Shown piece after piece: positions 17,417-24,525 of a DNA stretch of 25,100 bases. The position numbers and the translations under genes are program-made. This DNA is from JBJHAX01 sp050480705 (GTDB lineage Bacteria; Actinomycetota; Nitriliruptoria; Nitriliruptorales; Nitriliruptoraceae). The notes under the pieces are model-generated. The model worked only from the letters and a program-made list of their open reading frames with translations. It searched no databases and had not been told where the DNA came from. The first letter of the stretch is position 1. Each line of letters opens with the position of its first letter. The stretch lies in assembly GCA_050480705.1 (NCBI GenBank), contig JBJHAX010000032.1, forward strand, positions 1-25,100. The letters run 5' to 3'.

Positions 17417-18388
17417 ATGCCCGAGTGGGAGTTCGCGGTCCAGGCCACCGGCCTGACCAAGCGCTACGGAACGACCCTCGCCCTCGACGGCGCGGACCTG
17501 CACGTTCCGCGAGGAACCGTCCACGGCCTGCTCGGCCCCAACGGGGCCGGCAAGACCACCACGGTGCGCATCCTCACCACGCTCACCCGGGTCGACGCCG
17601 GCGAGGCGACGGTCGCCGGCCACGACGTGAGGACCGCGCCGCGCCAGGTCCGCCGCAGCATCGGACTCACCGGCCAGCAGACCGCCGTCGACGATCTGCT
17701 GACCGCCCGCCAGAACCTGACGATGTTCGGCCGCCTGTTCCGACTCGACAAGGCGCAGGCCCGTCGACGGGCGGACGAGCTGCTCGAACAGTTCGCGCTC
17801 ACCGATGCCGCCGACCGTGCCCCGAAGGGATTCTCCGGCGGGATGCGGCGCCGCCTCGACCTGGCCGCCAGCATGATCCTCGCACCGCAGGTGCTGTTCC
17901 TCGACGAGCCGACCACCGGACTCGACCCCGCAGGCCGCCGCGAAGTCTGGCACGCGATCCGGACGCTGACCGATCAGGGCACCACCGTGCTGCTGACGAC
18001 CCACTACCTGGACGAAGCCGATCAGCTCTGCGACCGGATCACCGTGATCGACCACGGCCGCAACTTCGTCGAGGACACCCCCGCCGGCCTCAAGCGCCGC
18101 ATCGGCGATGAACGCCTGGAAGTGACCGTCGCCGACCCCGGCGACCTCGGCGCCGTCGCAGCCGTTGTCGCGCGCGTCGTCGACCGCGAGCCCGTGGTGG
18201 ACGCGGGCAGCGCGACTGTCGGGGTCGCGGTCACCGACGGGGTGCGTGCCCTGACCGACACCGCTGCGGCGCTTCGTGTCGACGGGCTCGACGTGGCCGA
18301 CATCGGGCTTCGCCGCCCGACCCTCGACGAGGCATTCCTCCATCTCACCGGCCGACCAGCCGACGCGCCCCAGGAGGTCGACGCATGA
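17417..18388 (+). CDS. DrrA-type ABC exporter ATP-binding protein
   Basis: A 323-residue ATPase subunit of an ABC-2 type exporter (daunorubicin-resistance DrrA family). Walker A GPNGAGKTT is at 40-48, the Q-loop near QQTAVDDLL at 87-95, signature SGGMRRR at 140-146, Walker B FLDEPTTGLDP at 161-171, and the H-loop His at 196 in LLTTHYLDEADQLCDR. The C-terminal 110 residues (LKRRIGDERLEVTVADPG onward) are the DrrA-specific extension. The ATG at 17417 has GGAGG 8 nt upstream. The frame is open further upstream, but that would run through the operator. It overlaps the permease start by 4 nt (ATGA). Substrates are probably hydrophobic drugs or lipids; none can be named. Confidence 0.93.
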   Translation: MPEWEFAVQATGLTKRYGTTLALDGADLHVPRGTVHGLLGPNGAGKTTTVRILTTLTRVDAGEATVAGHDVRTAPRQVRRSIGLTGQQTAVDDLLTARQNLTMFGRLFRLDKAQARRRADELLEQFALTDAADRAPKGFSGGMRRRLDLAASMILAPQVLFLDEPTTGLDPAGRREVWHAIRTLTDQGTTVLLTTHYLDEADQLCDRITVIDHGRNFVEDTPAGLKRRIGDERLEVTVADPGDLGAVAAVVARVVDREPVVDAGSATVGVAVTDGVRALTDTAAALRVDGLDVADIGLRRPTLDEAFLHLTGRPADAPQEVDA

Positions 18389-19230
18389 GCATCCAGATTC
18401 CGACGCCGGACGAGACGCTGGCCGCCCGTGCCCGGTGGGCTGTCCGCGACACCTGGACGATCGTGCTCCAGGAATTCACCCATCTGATCCGGCAGCCCTC
18501 GACGTTCGCATGGCAGCTCGGCATGCCCGTGATGATGGTGCTCATGTTCGTCTACGTCTTCGGAAGTGCGATGGACGTGACCGGCATGGGTGCCGGCGAG
18601 GGCTACGTCGACTTCGCCATGCCGGGGATGTTCGCGATGACGATGGCCTTCGGGTTCATGAACACCGCGTTCGCAGTCACGCTCAACAAGGAGAAGGGAT
18701 TCGTCGACCGGTTCCGGTCCATGCCGATGTCGTCGTCTGCTGTGGTGACCGGACGCGGCGTGGCCGACGTCATGCACGCCTCGGTCGACCTGGCCATCAT
18801 CGTCGGCGTCGCGCTGCTGATCGGCTGGCGCCCCGGCGGCAGCCTGGCGGAGACGCTGGCCGCATTCGGACTGCTGCTGTGGCTGCGCTTCGCCCTGATC
18901 TTCATCGGGGTTTATCTCGGGCTGCTCATCAAGAACACCGAATCTGCCGGCAACTTGTTCGCAGTCGCATTCCCGCTCGGATTCATCTCCTCCGTCTTCA
19001 CGCCGCCCGAGATGATGCCCGGCTGGCTCGGCAGCGTCGCCGCATGGAACCCGGTGTCGTCGACCGCCAGCGCGATCCGGGAGCTGTTCCATACCCCCGG
19101 CGTCGACGCTGCCGTGAGCAGCTACTGGATCGACGGGCATGCGGTGGCCGGGGCGATCCTGTGGCCGATCGCGCTCACGGCTCTCTTCCTGCCGCTGGCC
19201 GTCAGGCAGTGGCAGAACCTGAGCCGGTGA
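18385..19230 (+). CDS. DrrB-type ABC-2 exporter permease
   Basis: A 281-residue membrane subunit with six predicted helices, partner of the preceding ATPase. The N-terminal cytoplasmic segment (WTIVLQEFTHLIRQPSTFAWQLGMPVMMVLMFVYVFG) and the loop NKEKGFVDRFRSMPMSSSAVVTGRGVADV are typical of the ABC-2/DrrB family (E.G..DR.R..P). A later family landmark is NTESAGNLFAVAFPLGFISSVFTPPEMMPGWL followed by WNPVSSTASAIREL. The start ATG shares 4 nt with the ATPase stop, and CAGGAGG lies 7 nt upstream, so both subunits are made together. Control is probably by the divergent TetR protein. Confidence 0.93.
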   Translation: MSIQIPTPDETLAARARWAVRDTWTIVLQEFTHLIRQPSTFAWQLGMPVMMVLMFVYVFGSAMDVTGMGAGEGYVDFAMPGMFAMTMAFGFMNTAFAVTLNKEKGFVDRFRSMPMSSSAVVTGRGVADVMHASVDLAIIVGVALLIGWRPGGSLAETLAAFGLLLWLRFALIFIGVYLGLLIKNTESAGNLFAVAFPLGFISSVFTPPEMMPGWLGSVAAWNPVSSTASAIRELFHTPGVDAAVSSYWIDGHAVAGAILWPIALTALFLPLAVRQWQNLSR

Positions 19231-19333
19231 TCGGCGGCCAGATCCATCCGGGTGCGCGTGCGCAACGGTTGCTGCGCGCCGATCGTGCAGGTAGGACTGC
19301 CGCGGAGAGCCAAGCGAACCGAGAGGACACGCG

Positions 19334-19753
19334 ATGACCAGCGTGCAGATGAACCCCTACCTGATGTTCCAGGACCAGGCCCGCGACGCGATGGCGTTTT
19401 ACCGCGAGATCTTCGGCGGCGAGTTGACGATGCAGACCTTCGCCGAAGGCGGCATGTCGGCGCATGCGTCCAACGACGACCGCATCATGCACGCCCAGCT
19501 CGTGACCGAGCACGGCCTCGTGCTCATGGCGTCCGACGTGCCGGACGCAGTGCCCTACGAATCCGGCTCAGCGATCTCCATCTCGCTCAGCGGCGACGAC
19601 GAACCGACGCTGCGCGGCCATTTCGACGCGCTGGCCACCGGCGGCACCGTGATCGAGCCACTGCGGCAGGCGCCCTGGGGCGACGTCTTCGGGGTGTGCG
19701 TCGACCGGTTCGGGACCAGCTGGATGGTGAACATCTCGGGCGCATCGGCCTGA
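19334..19753 (+). CDS. VOC-superfamily (PhnB-like) protein
   Basis: A 139-residue vicinal-oxygen-chelate fold protein close to the PhnB/glyoxalase-like group (MNPYLMFQDQARDAMAFYREIFGGEL, a typical first beta-alpha-beta unit; DRFGTSWMVNI, the typical last strand). Proteins of this group bind or act on small metabolites or antibiotics; several are annotated only as VOC family. A His in RIMHAQL lies where a metal ligand often sits, but a full metal site is not evident. GAGAGG lies about 7 nt before the ATG. It follows the ABC permease by 103 nt on the same strand and may be read through from that operon. Confidence 0.88.
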   Translation: MTSVQMNPYLMFQDQARDAMAFYREIFGGELTMQTFAEGGMSAHASNDDRIMHAQLVTEHGLVLMASDVPDAVPYESGSAISISLSGDDEPTLRGHFDALATGGTVIEPLRQAPWGDVFGVCVDRFGTSWMVNISGASA

Positions 19754-19841
19754 TCGAACCGGCGGGCCGCCAGGCCGTACGCGCGGCGCCGGCATTCAGC
19801 TCGGGCTGCGCCGACGAGGACCAGCCGTGTGCCGTTCGTGC

Positions 19842-20159
19842 CTATTCGTCCGGCTCCGCTCGTCCATCATGCGCCGCCGACTGCTGGCCGATGATCAGCG
19901 TGCACAGACCCATCACGATGCCGGCGACCGACCGCACGACGTGCGGGTCGTCGGGCATAGTCAGCCCTGCGATGGAGATGCCCAGCAGAAAGCCACCGAG
20001 CAGGAACAACAGATGGGCCACGGTGACCGATGATGCGTTCTCCGAGGGGATGGCAGACTCCCGTGCCGCGGACGGATCGAGCCGCGCAGGCTCGGTGACA
20101 CCAGGTGCGATGTCAACATCCGGGGACGCGCGACGACGTGCAGATCGGGAGGTGGGCAC
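19842..20159 (-). CDS. Hypothetical small protein with two transmembrane helices
   Basis: An open frame ending at 19842. Its last 60 residues contain two convincing hydrophobic helices (VAHLLFLLGGFLLGISIAGL and VVRSVAGIVMGLCTLIIGQ) separated by a short MPDDPH loop, then a charged tail. Codon use in this part is like that of real genes here. The start is unclear. GTG at 20159 gives 105 residues but abuts the divergent channel start, and GTG at 20021 gives about 60 residues; neither has a good ribosome-binding site. No family is recognised. Confidence 0.4.
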   Translation of the reverse strand: MPTSRSARRRASPDVDIAPGVTEPARLDPSAARESAIPSENASSVTVAHLLFLLGGFLLGISIAGLTMPDDPHVVRSVAGIVMGLCTLIIGQQSAAHDGRAEPDE

Positions 20160-20774
20160 TTGAGACGATACGACCGTGACACCGACCCGGTGGAGTTCGG
20201 CCGCGTCGTGACCTTGACCGACGGGGTCTTCGCGATCGCGCTGACGCTGCTGGTCCTCGACCTGGCACTTCCCGCCCAGACCGCGAACGCACCCCTCGCC
20301 CAGGCACTGGCTGACACCGCACCCCGGTTCTCCGCATTCGTCATCAGCGTGGCCGTCGTGGGCACCTTCTTTGCGTCCCATCACGAACTGCTGAGCATGA
20401 TGCAGAAGGTCGACGCCGGGTTTCTCGGGCTCACCATCCCCTTCCTGGGTCTGATCGCACTCATTCCTTTCGTCCAGAGCGTGCTGAGCGACCGGTCCGG
20501 CGAGCCCCTCGCCTTCGCCCTGTACGGCTTCGTCCTCGGGTGCGCGTCAACCGTCGGCGGCGCCATGCTCTGGCACGCACACCGCCGCGGCCTGCTGCGG
20601 CAACCCCTCAGTGGCCGCGACGCCTGGTTCGAGACCGCGCGCAGCGGCCTGCCCATCGTCCTGTTCTTCTCCAGCGCCGGGCTCGCGTTCCTCATCGGCG
20701 AATGGGCCGTGTTGTTCTGGGTCGCGATCTGGCCGCTCGACGCCATCCTCTCACGCCTGCAGCGGCGAGCCTGA
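20160..20774 (+). CDS. TMEM175-family (DUF1211) potassium-channel-like protein
   Basis: A 204-residue, six-helix membrane protein of the TMEM175 family. Bacterial members form tetrameric K+-selective leak channels. The first helix carries the signature in modified form: RVVTLTDGVFAIALTLLVLDL, where the family usually has R...FSDGVFAIA.TLLVL. Helix 2-3 landmarks follow (SAFVISVAVVGTFFASHHELLSMM, FLGLTIPFLGLIALIPFVQSVL), then a second half with WLVLFW-type aromatic helices. The start is TTG at 20160, supported by a strong GGGAGG (20147-20152) 7 nt upstream and by the protein beginning just before the signature helix. K+ transport is inferred from the family. Confidence 0.85.
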   Translation: MRRYDRDTDPVEFGRVVTLTDGVFAIALTLLVLDLALPAQTANAPLAQALADTAPRFSAFVISVAVVGTFFASHHELLSMMQKVDAGFLGLTIPFLGLIALIPFVQSVLSDRSGEPLAFALYGFVLGCASTVGGAMLWHAHRRGLLRQPLSGRDAWFETARSGLPIVLFFSSAGLAFLIGEWAVLFWVAIWPLDAILSRLQRRA

Positions 20775-20848
20775 GGACCGCACCACACCGGTCGAACACC
20801 AGCTCAGAGCTTCCCAGGCGGCAGGCCCTGACGTTCACCGGTGGCGCG

Positions 20849-20884
20849 TTATCGTTTTTCGATGTATTATCGTTTTTCGATAAG
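20849..20884. promoter_or_regulatory. Duplicated palindromic operator of the DUF2975-HTH operon
   Basis: Two identical 15-nt copies of TTATCGTTTTTCGAT start at 20849 and 20868, a 19-bp period. Each holds the dyad ATCG-N5-CGAT; the second extends to TTATCG-TTTTT-CGATAA with 6-bp arms. TATTAT (20865-20870) between them could be a -10. The sequence ends 5 nt before the ribosome-binding site of the DUF2975 gene. It is strongly AT-rich for this genome. Autoregulation by the HTH protein encoded downstream is the likely role. Confidence 0.75.
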
Positions 20885-20900
20885 CGCCGAGGAGTTCGAC

Positions 20901-21581
20901 ATGGGCCAGCGGGCCACCCCGTCCGACACATCCAGCGGCCGGCCGTCGAGGTCGCGGCCGACGCGCACCTCGGCAGGCCTCAACGCACGGCTCGCCAGAT
21001 GGTTGCTCCTCATCGTGACCGTCGCGGGCATGCTGGTCGCGGCTTGGATTGCGGCCAGCGCCGTCACCGCCTCCGACGCGCAGGTCACCGTCATTCCGGC
21101 TGAGGGCACGACGCTCAGTGATCTGGTCGACGCCGAACTGCCTGCTGGAACGACGCTTCGTCTCGAGCGCGCCACCGGCCCCCTGGTCCTCCACATCGAG
21201 GATGTGGCCATGGGTTCGCGCCTTCTCGCCAGCGCCGCCGGACTGCTGGCGCTCGGGCTGTGGGTCGGTGCCGCCGCAGCGCTGGCGGGCATCATCGGCG
21301 AGATCGTCGCCGGTCAGCCGTTCAGCACGAAGGTCTCCCGCCGCCTCACCGTCCTCATCGGCATCGCAGCCATCGGGTCGTTCGTCCCCTCGGCGCTGGA
21401 AAACCTCGCCAGCCTCGTGCTGCTGGTGGGCGTGGGGATCACGCCACCCGACGACGTGTTCGGCATGCAGATCCTGGATATCAACCTCGCAGCTCTGCTC
21501 GCCGCCATCGTCCTCGCCTCGCTCGACCAGGCGATCCGACACGGGCGCAGGCTGGCCGAGGACGTGGAAGGGCTCGTGTGA
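20901..21581 (+). CDS. DUF2975 family membrane protein
   Basis: A 226-residue protein of the DUF2975 family with four predicted membrane helices (about residues 35-55, 97-125, 140-160 and 182-205). A Ser/Arg-rich cytoplasmic start precedes them, and the extracytoplasmic loop after helix 1 is polar (VTVIPAEGTTLSDLVDAELPAGTTLRL). Family landmarks are GEIVAGQPFSTKVSRRLTVLIGIAAIGS and FGMQILDINLAALLAAIVLASLDQAIRHGRRLAEDVEGLV. The family is nearly always encoded next to a small HTH protein of the YozG type, as here; its function is unknown. GAGGAG (20889-20894) precedes the ATG by 6 nt. The stop overlaps the HTH start by 1 nt (TGATG). Confidence 0.85.
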   Translation: MGQRATPSDTSSGRPSRSRPTRTSAGLNARLARWLLLIVTVAGMLVAAWIAASAVTASDAQVTVIPAEGTTLSDLVDAELPAGTTLRLERATGPLVLHIEDVAMGSRLLASAAGLLALGLWVGAAAALAGIIGEIVAGQPFSTKVSRRLTVLIGIAAIGSFVPSALENLASLVLLVGVGITPPDDVFGMQILDINLAALLAAIVLASLDQAIRHGRRLAEDVEGLV

Positions 21582-21838
21582 TGGCGCCTGCCCGGGCGGA
21601 AGGCGAGGACGGCCACCGGGTCGTGTGCCACCTCGACGACCTGCTGGCCGAGCGGCAGCTCACCCTCACCGAGGTGGCTGAGCAGGTCGGAATCACCATC
21701 GTGAATCTGTCGGTGCTCAAGAACAACCGCGCCAAGGCGATCCGCTTCTCCACGTTGACCGCGATCTGCGACGTCCTCGACTGCCGGCCCGGGGACCTGT
21801 TAAGTGTCGAGCCCAGCGACCAGCGGCTCGAACGATGA
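21581..21838 (+). CDS. Small Cro/CI-type (YozG-like) HTH regulator
   Basis: An 85-residue DNA-binding protein. Residues 16-78 form a helix-turn-helix (VVCHLDDLLAERQLTLTEVAEQVGITIVNLSVLKNNRAKAIRFSTLTAICDVLDCRPGDLL). The NLS.LKN..AKAIRFSTL.AIC..L.C.PGDLL pattern is that of the regulators that travel with DUF2975 proteins. No effector domain is present, so it may respond to its membrane partner. Its ATG overlaps the DUF2975 stop by 1 nt, indicating coupled translation. The duplicated operator upstream of the operon is the obvious target. Confidence 0.9.
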   Translation: MAPARAEGEDGHRVVCHLDDLLAERQLTLTEVAEQVGITIVNLSVLKNNRAKAIRFSTLTAICDVLDCRPGDLLSVEPSDQRLER

Positions 21839-22204
21839 TGCCCCCGGCAGTTCCCGCCCCCGACACCAGGGGACCGGCGGCATCCGTTGCCGCGGTCGCA
21901 TGGCGTCGTTCACACGCCCGCCGCATGCCGGCATCCCCATCCGCGTTGGCTACGGTGCCGCGATCCGTCGAGCGTGGCGTGGTGCTTCCACCGTGACTGC
22001 AGTCGCCGTTGTCGCCGCTCCAGCCGGTGACGCTCACCGCCCCACCCAGGCAGCATGCCTCGGGCAGCGCGCGCACGTCGCAGACGTGGTTCATACCGGC
22101 TTGCCGTGGGGCTCGAGCGCGCCGCGCCCAACCCCTCCACGCGTCGACTCACAGCCGCTCGTCTGCCACGGCGGCGGTCGCAACGTGAATCCGAGGGCTT
22201 CGGC
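21839..22204. other. 366-bp gap before the fluoride-channel genes
   Basis: I see no gene here: frames on both strands are open because of the base composition but have no family-like segments. I looked for a fluoride (crcB) riboswitch and found only a loose resemblance around 21895-21950, without the conserved core. The promoter of the crcB pair should lie in this stretch. Confidence 0.5.
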
Positions 22205-22636
22205 GTGACCGGCCGGCTGCCTCCCGCAGGCAACGTCGGGCTCGTCGCTGCAGGCGGCGCGGTCGGGGCGACCACCCGGGTCGCTTTCGCGACCTGGTTC
22301 CCCGTCGCCGACGGCGCCTATCCGTGGACGACGTTTCTCGAGAACGTCCTCGGCGCGTTCGCGCTGGCCTTCGTCCTCAGCCTGCTGACCAAACGTCTCG
22401 GCGGTGCCCCGGAGGTCCGTCTGCTGGTCTGCACCGGCGCGCTGGGAGCGTTCACCACCTACAGCACGCTGGCCGTCGAAGTCGACCGGCTCGCCGCCGG
22501 CGGACATCTACCCACCGCCGTCGCCTACGCCGTCGCATCGATCGTCGCCGGACTCGCGGCTGCCGTCGCCGGCCTGCGGCTCAGCCGCCGCATGCCGCTC
22601 GCACGCATGCAGCCACGGCGAGGAGACGACTCGTGA
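22205..22636 (+). CDS. crcB: FluC/CrcB fluoride channel, first subunit
   Basis: A 143-residue four-helix membrane protein of the CrcB/FluC family, which exports toxic fluoride passively as a dual-topology dimer. Signatures are AAGGAVGATTRVAFATW (helix 1), TTFLENVLGAFALAF (helix 2, with the conserved Asn) and CTGALGAFTTYSTLAVEV (helix 3 break with the TT.ST motif). The start is GTG at 22205, with GAGGG 7 nt upstream. Its stop overlaps the second crcB start by 4 nt. Pairs of unequal subunits, each in one orientation, are common in Gram-positive bacteria and form a heterodimer. Confidence 0.92.
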   Translation: MTGRLPPAGNVGLVAAGGAVGATTRVAFATWFPVADGAYPWTTFLENVLGAFALAFVLSLLTKRLGGAPEVRLLVCTGALGAFTTYSTLAVEVDRLAAGGHLPTAVAYAVASIVAGLAAAVAGLRLSRRMPLARMQPRRGDDS

Positions 22637-22995
22637 TCTGGGTCGCCGTCGCCGCGGCGGGGGCGCTCGGCGCCGCTGCCCGCTACCTGGTCGATCACCT
22701 CGTTTCAGCCCGGGTGTCGGGTCTGTTCCCCTGGGGCACCCTGGTGGTCAACGTCACCGGTTCGCTGGCTGCGGGCATCGCCCTCGGGCTGGCGGCGGCC
22801 CACGCCCTGCCCGACGGTCTCGACACCGTCGTCGCGGGCGGGTTCCTCGGCGCCTACACCACGTTTTCCACCGCGATGTACCAGACTGCTCAACTCCTCG
22901 ACGAAGACGCGACGGCGACCGCCGCGAGCAACCTGCTCATCACGCTGGCCGCCTCAGTCGTCGCTGCAATCCTTGGCTGGGCGACCGTCACCTGA
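22633..22995 (+). CDS. crcB: FluC/CrcB fluoride channel, second subunit
   Basis: A 120-residue CrcB/FluC protein, shorter than its neighbour and closer to the consensus: GALGAAARYLVDHLV, WGTLVVNVTGSLAAGIALG and GGFLGAYTTFSTAMYQTAQLL. Four helices are predicted. The GTG start overlaps the stop of the first subunit (GTGA) and GGAG lies about 8 nt upstream, so both are translated together and probably form a heterodimeric channel. A strong hairpin 28 nt after the stop may end the transcript. Confidence 0.93.
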   Translation: MIWVAVAAAGALGAAARYLVDHLVSARVSGLFPWGTLVVNVTGSLAAGIALGLAAAHALPDGLDTVVAGGFLGAYTTFSTAMYQTAQLLDEDATATAASNLLITLAASVVAAILGWATVT

Positions 22996-23022
22996 GGCCT
23001 CACGTGAACGCCTCGAAGGGTG

Positions 23023-23052
23023 CGAAATCCCGCCATTTCGGGCGGGATTTCG
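23023..23052. terminator. Strong hairpin after crcB, joined to a tRNA 3'-end remnant
   Basis: CGAAATCCCGCC and GGCGGGATTTCG form a perfect 12-bp stem with a 6-nt loop (ATTTCG). It could terminate the crcB transcript from the left, and it lies directly next to a tRNA-derived sequence read from the right. No long T-tract follows on either strand. Confidence 0.55.
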
Positions 23053-23066
23053 TGGAGGTGATCGGA
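23053..23066 (-). repeat. Truncated copy of the tRNA-Ala 3' end
   Basis: TGGAGGTGATCGGA is identical to 24529-24542, which on the minus strand is the last T-stem strand, the acceptor 3' strand and the discriminator base of a tRNA. The adjoining TTTCG of a hairpin is also shared; the TGG encoding CCA is absent here. The copy stops after 14 nt, where unrelated sequence begins. Confidence 0.55.
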
Positions 23067-23175
23067 GTAAGAGTCCCAGCAGGTGGTGGAAGTAGGGCGA
23101 GGGTCCGTTGAGGAGGCGGGCCATCGTGCGACTCTCAGCGAGTTCTTTCCACGGAGCTCGAGAAGAGGCCACACG

Positions 23176-23274
23176 ATGGCACGACACGATGATGCACTAC
23201 CCCTGTCTGAGATGCTCGCTGACGAGACTGGTGAGGGGATCAAGGACCTGCTGCGCGACGCGGCGACGGACCCC
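23176..23274 (+). pseudogene. Truncated 5' end of a gene, possibly an IS transposase
   Basis: AAGAGG (23163-23168) and an ATG at 23176 start a frame reading MARHDDALPLSEMLADETG and EGIKDLLRDA. This resembles the start of a real protein, perhaps the N-terminus of a mutator/IS256-type transposase. After about 28 codons it runs into the antisense of the vapC end and loses coding character. It is best read as a gene cut off by rearrangement; the family is a guess. Confidence 0.3.
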
Positions 23275-23700
23275 TCACGGCGACCACCAAGGATCGATGA
23301 CGTCGAGTCCGTCGAACCGAACGAAGTCCCGGACGTTGCGCGTCACCACGGTCATTTGGTGCACCAGCGCCGTGGCACCGATGAGCGCATCGCGGAAGGG
23401 GGCCGGGTCGGGAACGTGCAGCGCTGCCGCCCTGCGAGCGACGGCCGCATCGACCGTCAGCACGCGTTGATCGAACACCGCTGCCACGCTGCTATCGAGC
23501 CAACGACGGAGCAATAGGCCCTTCGGCGGGTCAGCACGCTCCGCCAACAGAACCCCGTGCTCGAGTTCCTGGATCGTGATGGCTGACAGGAACATCTGGC
23601 CTGACGGGACGCCAGATGCCCAACTCGACACCCCCGGGTCGGCCTTGCCAGCCCGGACCTTGCGGAGCTCGGACACGACGTTGGTATCGAGGACGAACAT
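23275..23700 (-). CDS. vapC: PIN-domain ribonuclease toxin (VapC family)
   Basis: A 141-residue type II toxin of the VapC/FitB kind, a Mg2+-dependent endoribonuclease that typically cuts tRNA or rRNA. The four acidic PIN residues are in place: D5 in FVLDTNVVSE, E45 in ITIQELEHGV, D104 in PFRDALIGATA and D125 in VVTRNVRDF. The length is normal. Its ATG overlaps the antitoxin stop by one base (TGATG), giving coupled translation with the antitoxin first. It lies between two tRNA-end remnants, a usual place for such modules on integrated elements. Confidence 0.93.
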   Translation of the reverse strand: MFVLDTNVVSELRKVRAGKADPGVSSWASGVPSGQMFLSAITIQELEHGVLLAERADPPKGLLLRRWLDSSVAAVFDQRVLTVDAAVARRAAALHVPDPAPFRDALIGATALVHQMTVVTRNVRDFVRFDGLDVIDPWWSP

Positions 23701-23951
23701 CAGTCGAACTCGGCCGGAGGGGCGAGCTCAACACTGGTCGGCACGTGGAACTCGATGTCCTCGACCCCCGCCGGTTCGGCGAGCCGGTCGAGGGCATCAT
23801 CGGCACCCAACAGACGCTCGTAGTCATCGTACGCCAGTAGTACATGGGCAGGCCGGCCGCGGTCGGTGATGTAGACCGGGCCATGCGCCGCTGCTCTCTT
23901 CGCACCGCTGGCGTTCTGGTTGAACTCCCGACTGCTGATCCTCGTTACCAT
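23700..23951 (-). CDS. Phd/YefM-family antitoxin
   Basis: An 83-residue antitoxin. The N-terminal Phd/YefM DNA-binding fold is clear (RISSREFNQNASGAKRAAAHGPVYITDRGRPAHVLLAYDDYERLL). The acidic C-terminus (GVEDIEFHVPTSVELAPPAEFD) would wrap the VapC toxin. The ATG at 23951 is preferred, with GAGG 6 nt upstream; a GTG one codon earlier is possible. It precedes vapC with a 1-nt overlap. As for other such pairs, the complex probably represses its own promoter through the small dyads just upstream. Confidence 0.92.
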   Translation of the reverse strand: MVTRISSREFNQNASGAKRAAAHGPVYITDRGRPAHVLLAYDDYERLLGADDALDRLAEPAGVEDIEFHVPTSVELAPPAEFD

Positions 23952-23964
23952 CACCCACCTCGTT

Positions 23965-23986
23965 GTAGGTATGTTGCTACGTTAGC
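23965..23986. promoter_or_regulatory. Candidate operator of the antitoxin-toxin operon
   Basis: Two overlapping small dyads lie 14-35 nt upstream of the antitoxin start: GTAG-N8-CTAC (23965-23980) and GCTA-CGT-TAGC (23976-23986). The stretch is AT-rich for this genome and is where the promoter should be. Confidence 0.4.
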
Positions 23987-24339
23987 GGAGCGATGACGTC
24001 CCTGCAAGGTGCCACAGACCACGGAGCTCATCGCGCGGCCTCGCTACCGATCGGACGGGGCGCGATCATCATCCGGGATCGTGGGTGGGTCTCGGGCGCC
24101 GTCCAGCAGGACCCTCTCGCCGAACGGCTCACCGAGTTCGACGGTGGGGGCGTGCCAGGGTTGTCCCAGCGGTCCTGGTCCCCATCCCTGGGCAACACGC
24201 TGATCCCTGGGCAAGATCCAAAGGTGACCCTGACCTCCTCGTCGCCGAGGCAGGCCTCGGCGCCCAGGCACCCGCAGGGCCGTGACATCCATCGATTCGC
24301 GCGACAGATCTGGTGAGGGCAAGCGCCCGTCACTGTCGG

Positions 24340-24370
24340 CGGAGGACCGGGCAGGCCGTACGGTCCTCCG
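24340..24370. repeat. Perfect 10-bp inverted repeat with 11-nt loop
   Basis: CGGAGGACCG and CGGTCCTCCG pair perfectly around an 11-nt loop. No T-tract follows. It may be a remnant terminator or a recombination-related structure in the integration region. Confidence 0.4.
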
Positions 24371-24440
24371 TCCACCGGCACATTCCCGGTCCCGATGTGC
24401 GCACCCGGCAACGTCGCAGATCTGGAACATCGCTCAAGAG

Positions 24441-24460
24441 CACGTACTTCTGCGCACTTC
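24441..24460. repeat. Left pair of 10-bp repeats (putative integrase arm sites)
   Basis: CACGTACTTC is followed directly by TGCGCACTTC. Both fit YRYGYACTTY, the same unit as the pair at 24726-24745 (TGTGTACTTC, TGTGTACTTT). The pair lies 66 nt left of the tRNA 3' end. Confidence 0.5.
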
Positions 24461-24490
24461 CGGAAGGCCGCGAACGAAGGATACTCAGCA

Positions 24491-24524
24491 GAAACGCCCC
24501 GTAGCCGGGGCTACGGGGCGTTTC
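24491..24524 (-). terminator. Terminator hairpin of the tRNA-Ala gene remnant
   Basis: GAAACGCCCCGTAGCC and GGCTACGGGGCGTTTC form a perfect 16-bp inverted repeat. It starts 2 nt downstream of the tRNA CCA end on the minus strand and its 3' arm ends in TTTC. This is the position of an intrinsic terminator of the original tRNA gene. Confidence 0.75.
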
Positions 24525-24525
24525 G

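Larger units (their letters stand above)
23987..24490. other. About 500 bp without a recognisable gene, left of the tRNA remnant
   Basis: Frames on both strands are open but match no family I know; decayed coding sequence is possible. Elements seen are a direct repeat of ATCCCTGGGCAA (24184-24195, 24203-24214), a hairpin at 24340-24370 and a pair of 10-bp repeats at 24441-24460. Confidence 0.5.

Noticed and set aside
21895..21960. Possible fluoride riboswitch upstream of the crcB pair
   Set aside because: Only scattered similarity (GATGG-like and CCGCC segments). The conserved pseudoknot core and the spacing are not met, and there is no terminator or sequestered ribosome-binding site at the right place.
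24028..24430. Overlapping minus-strand frames left of the tRNA remnant as genes
   Set aside because: No ribosome-binding site, no family pattern, biased composition, and two frames are equally open over the same bases.
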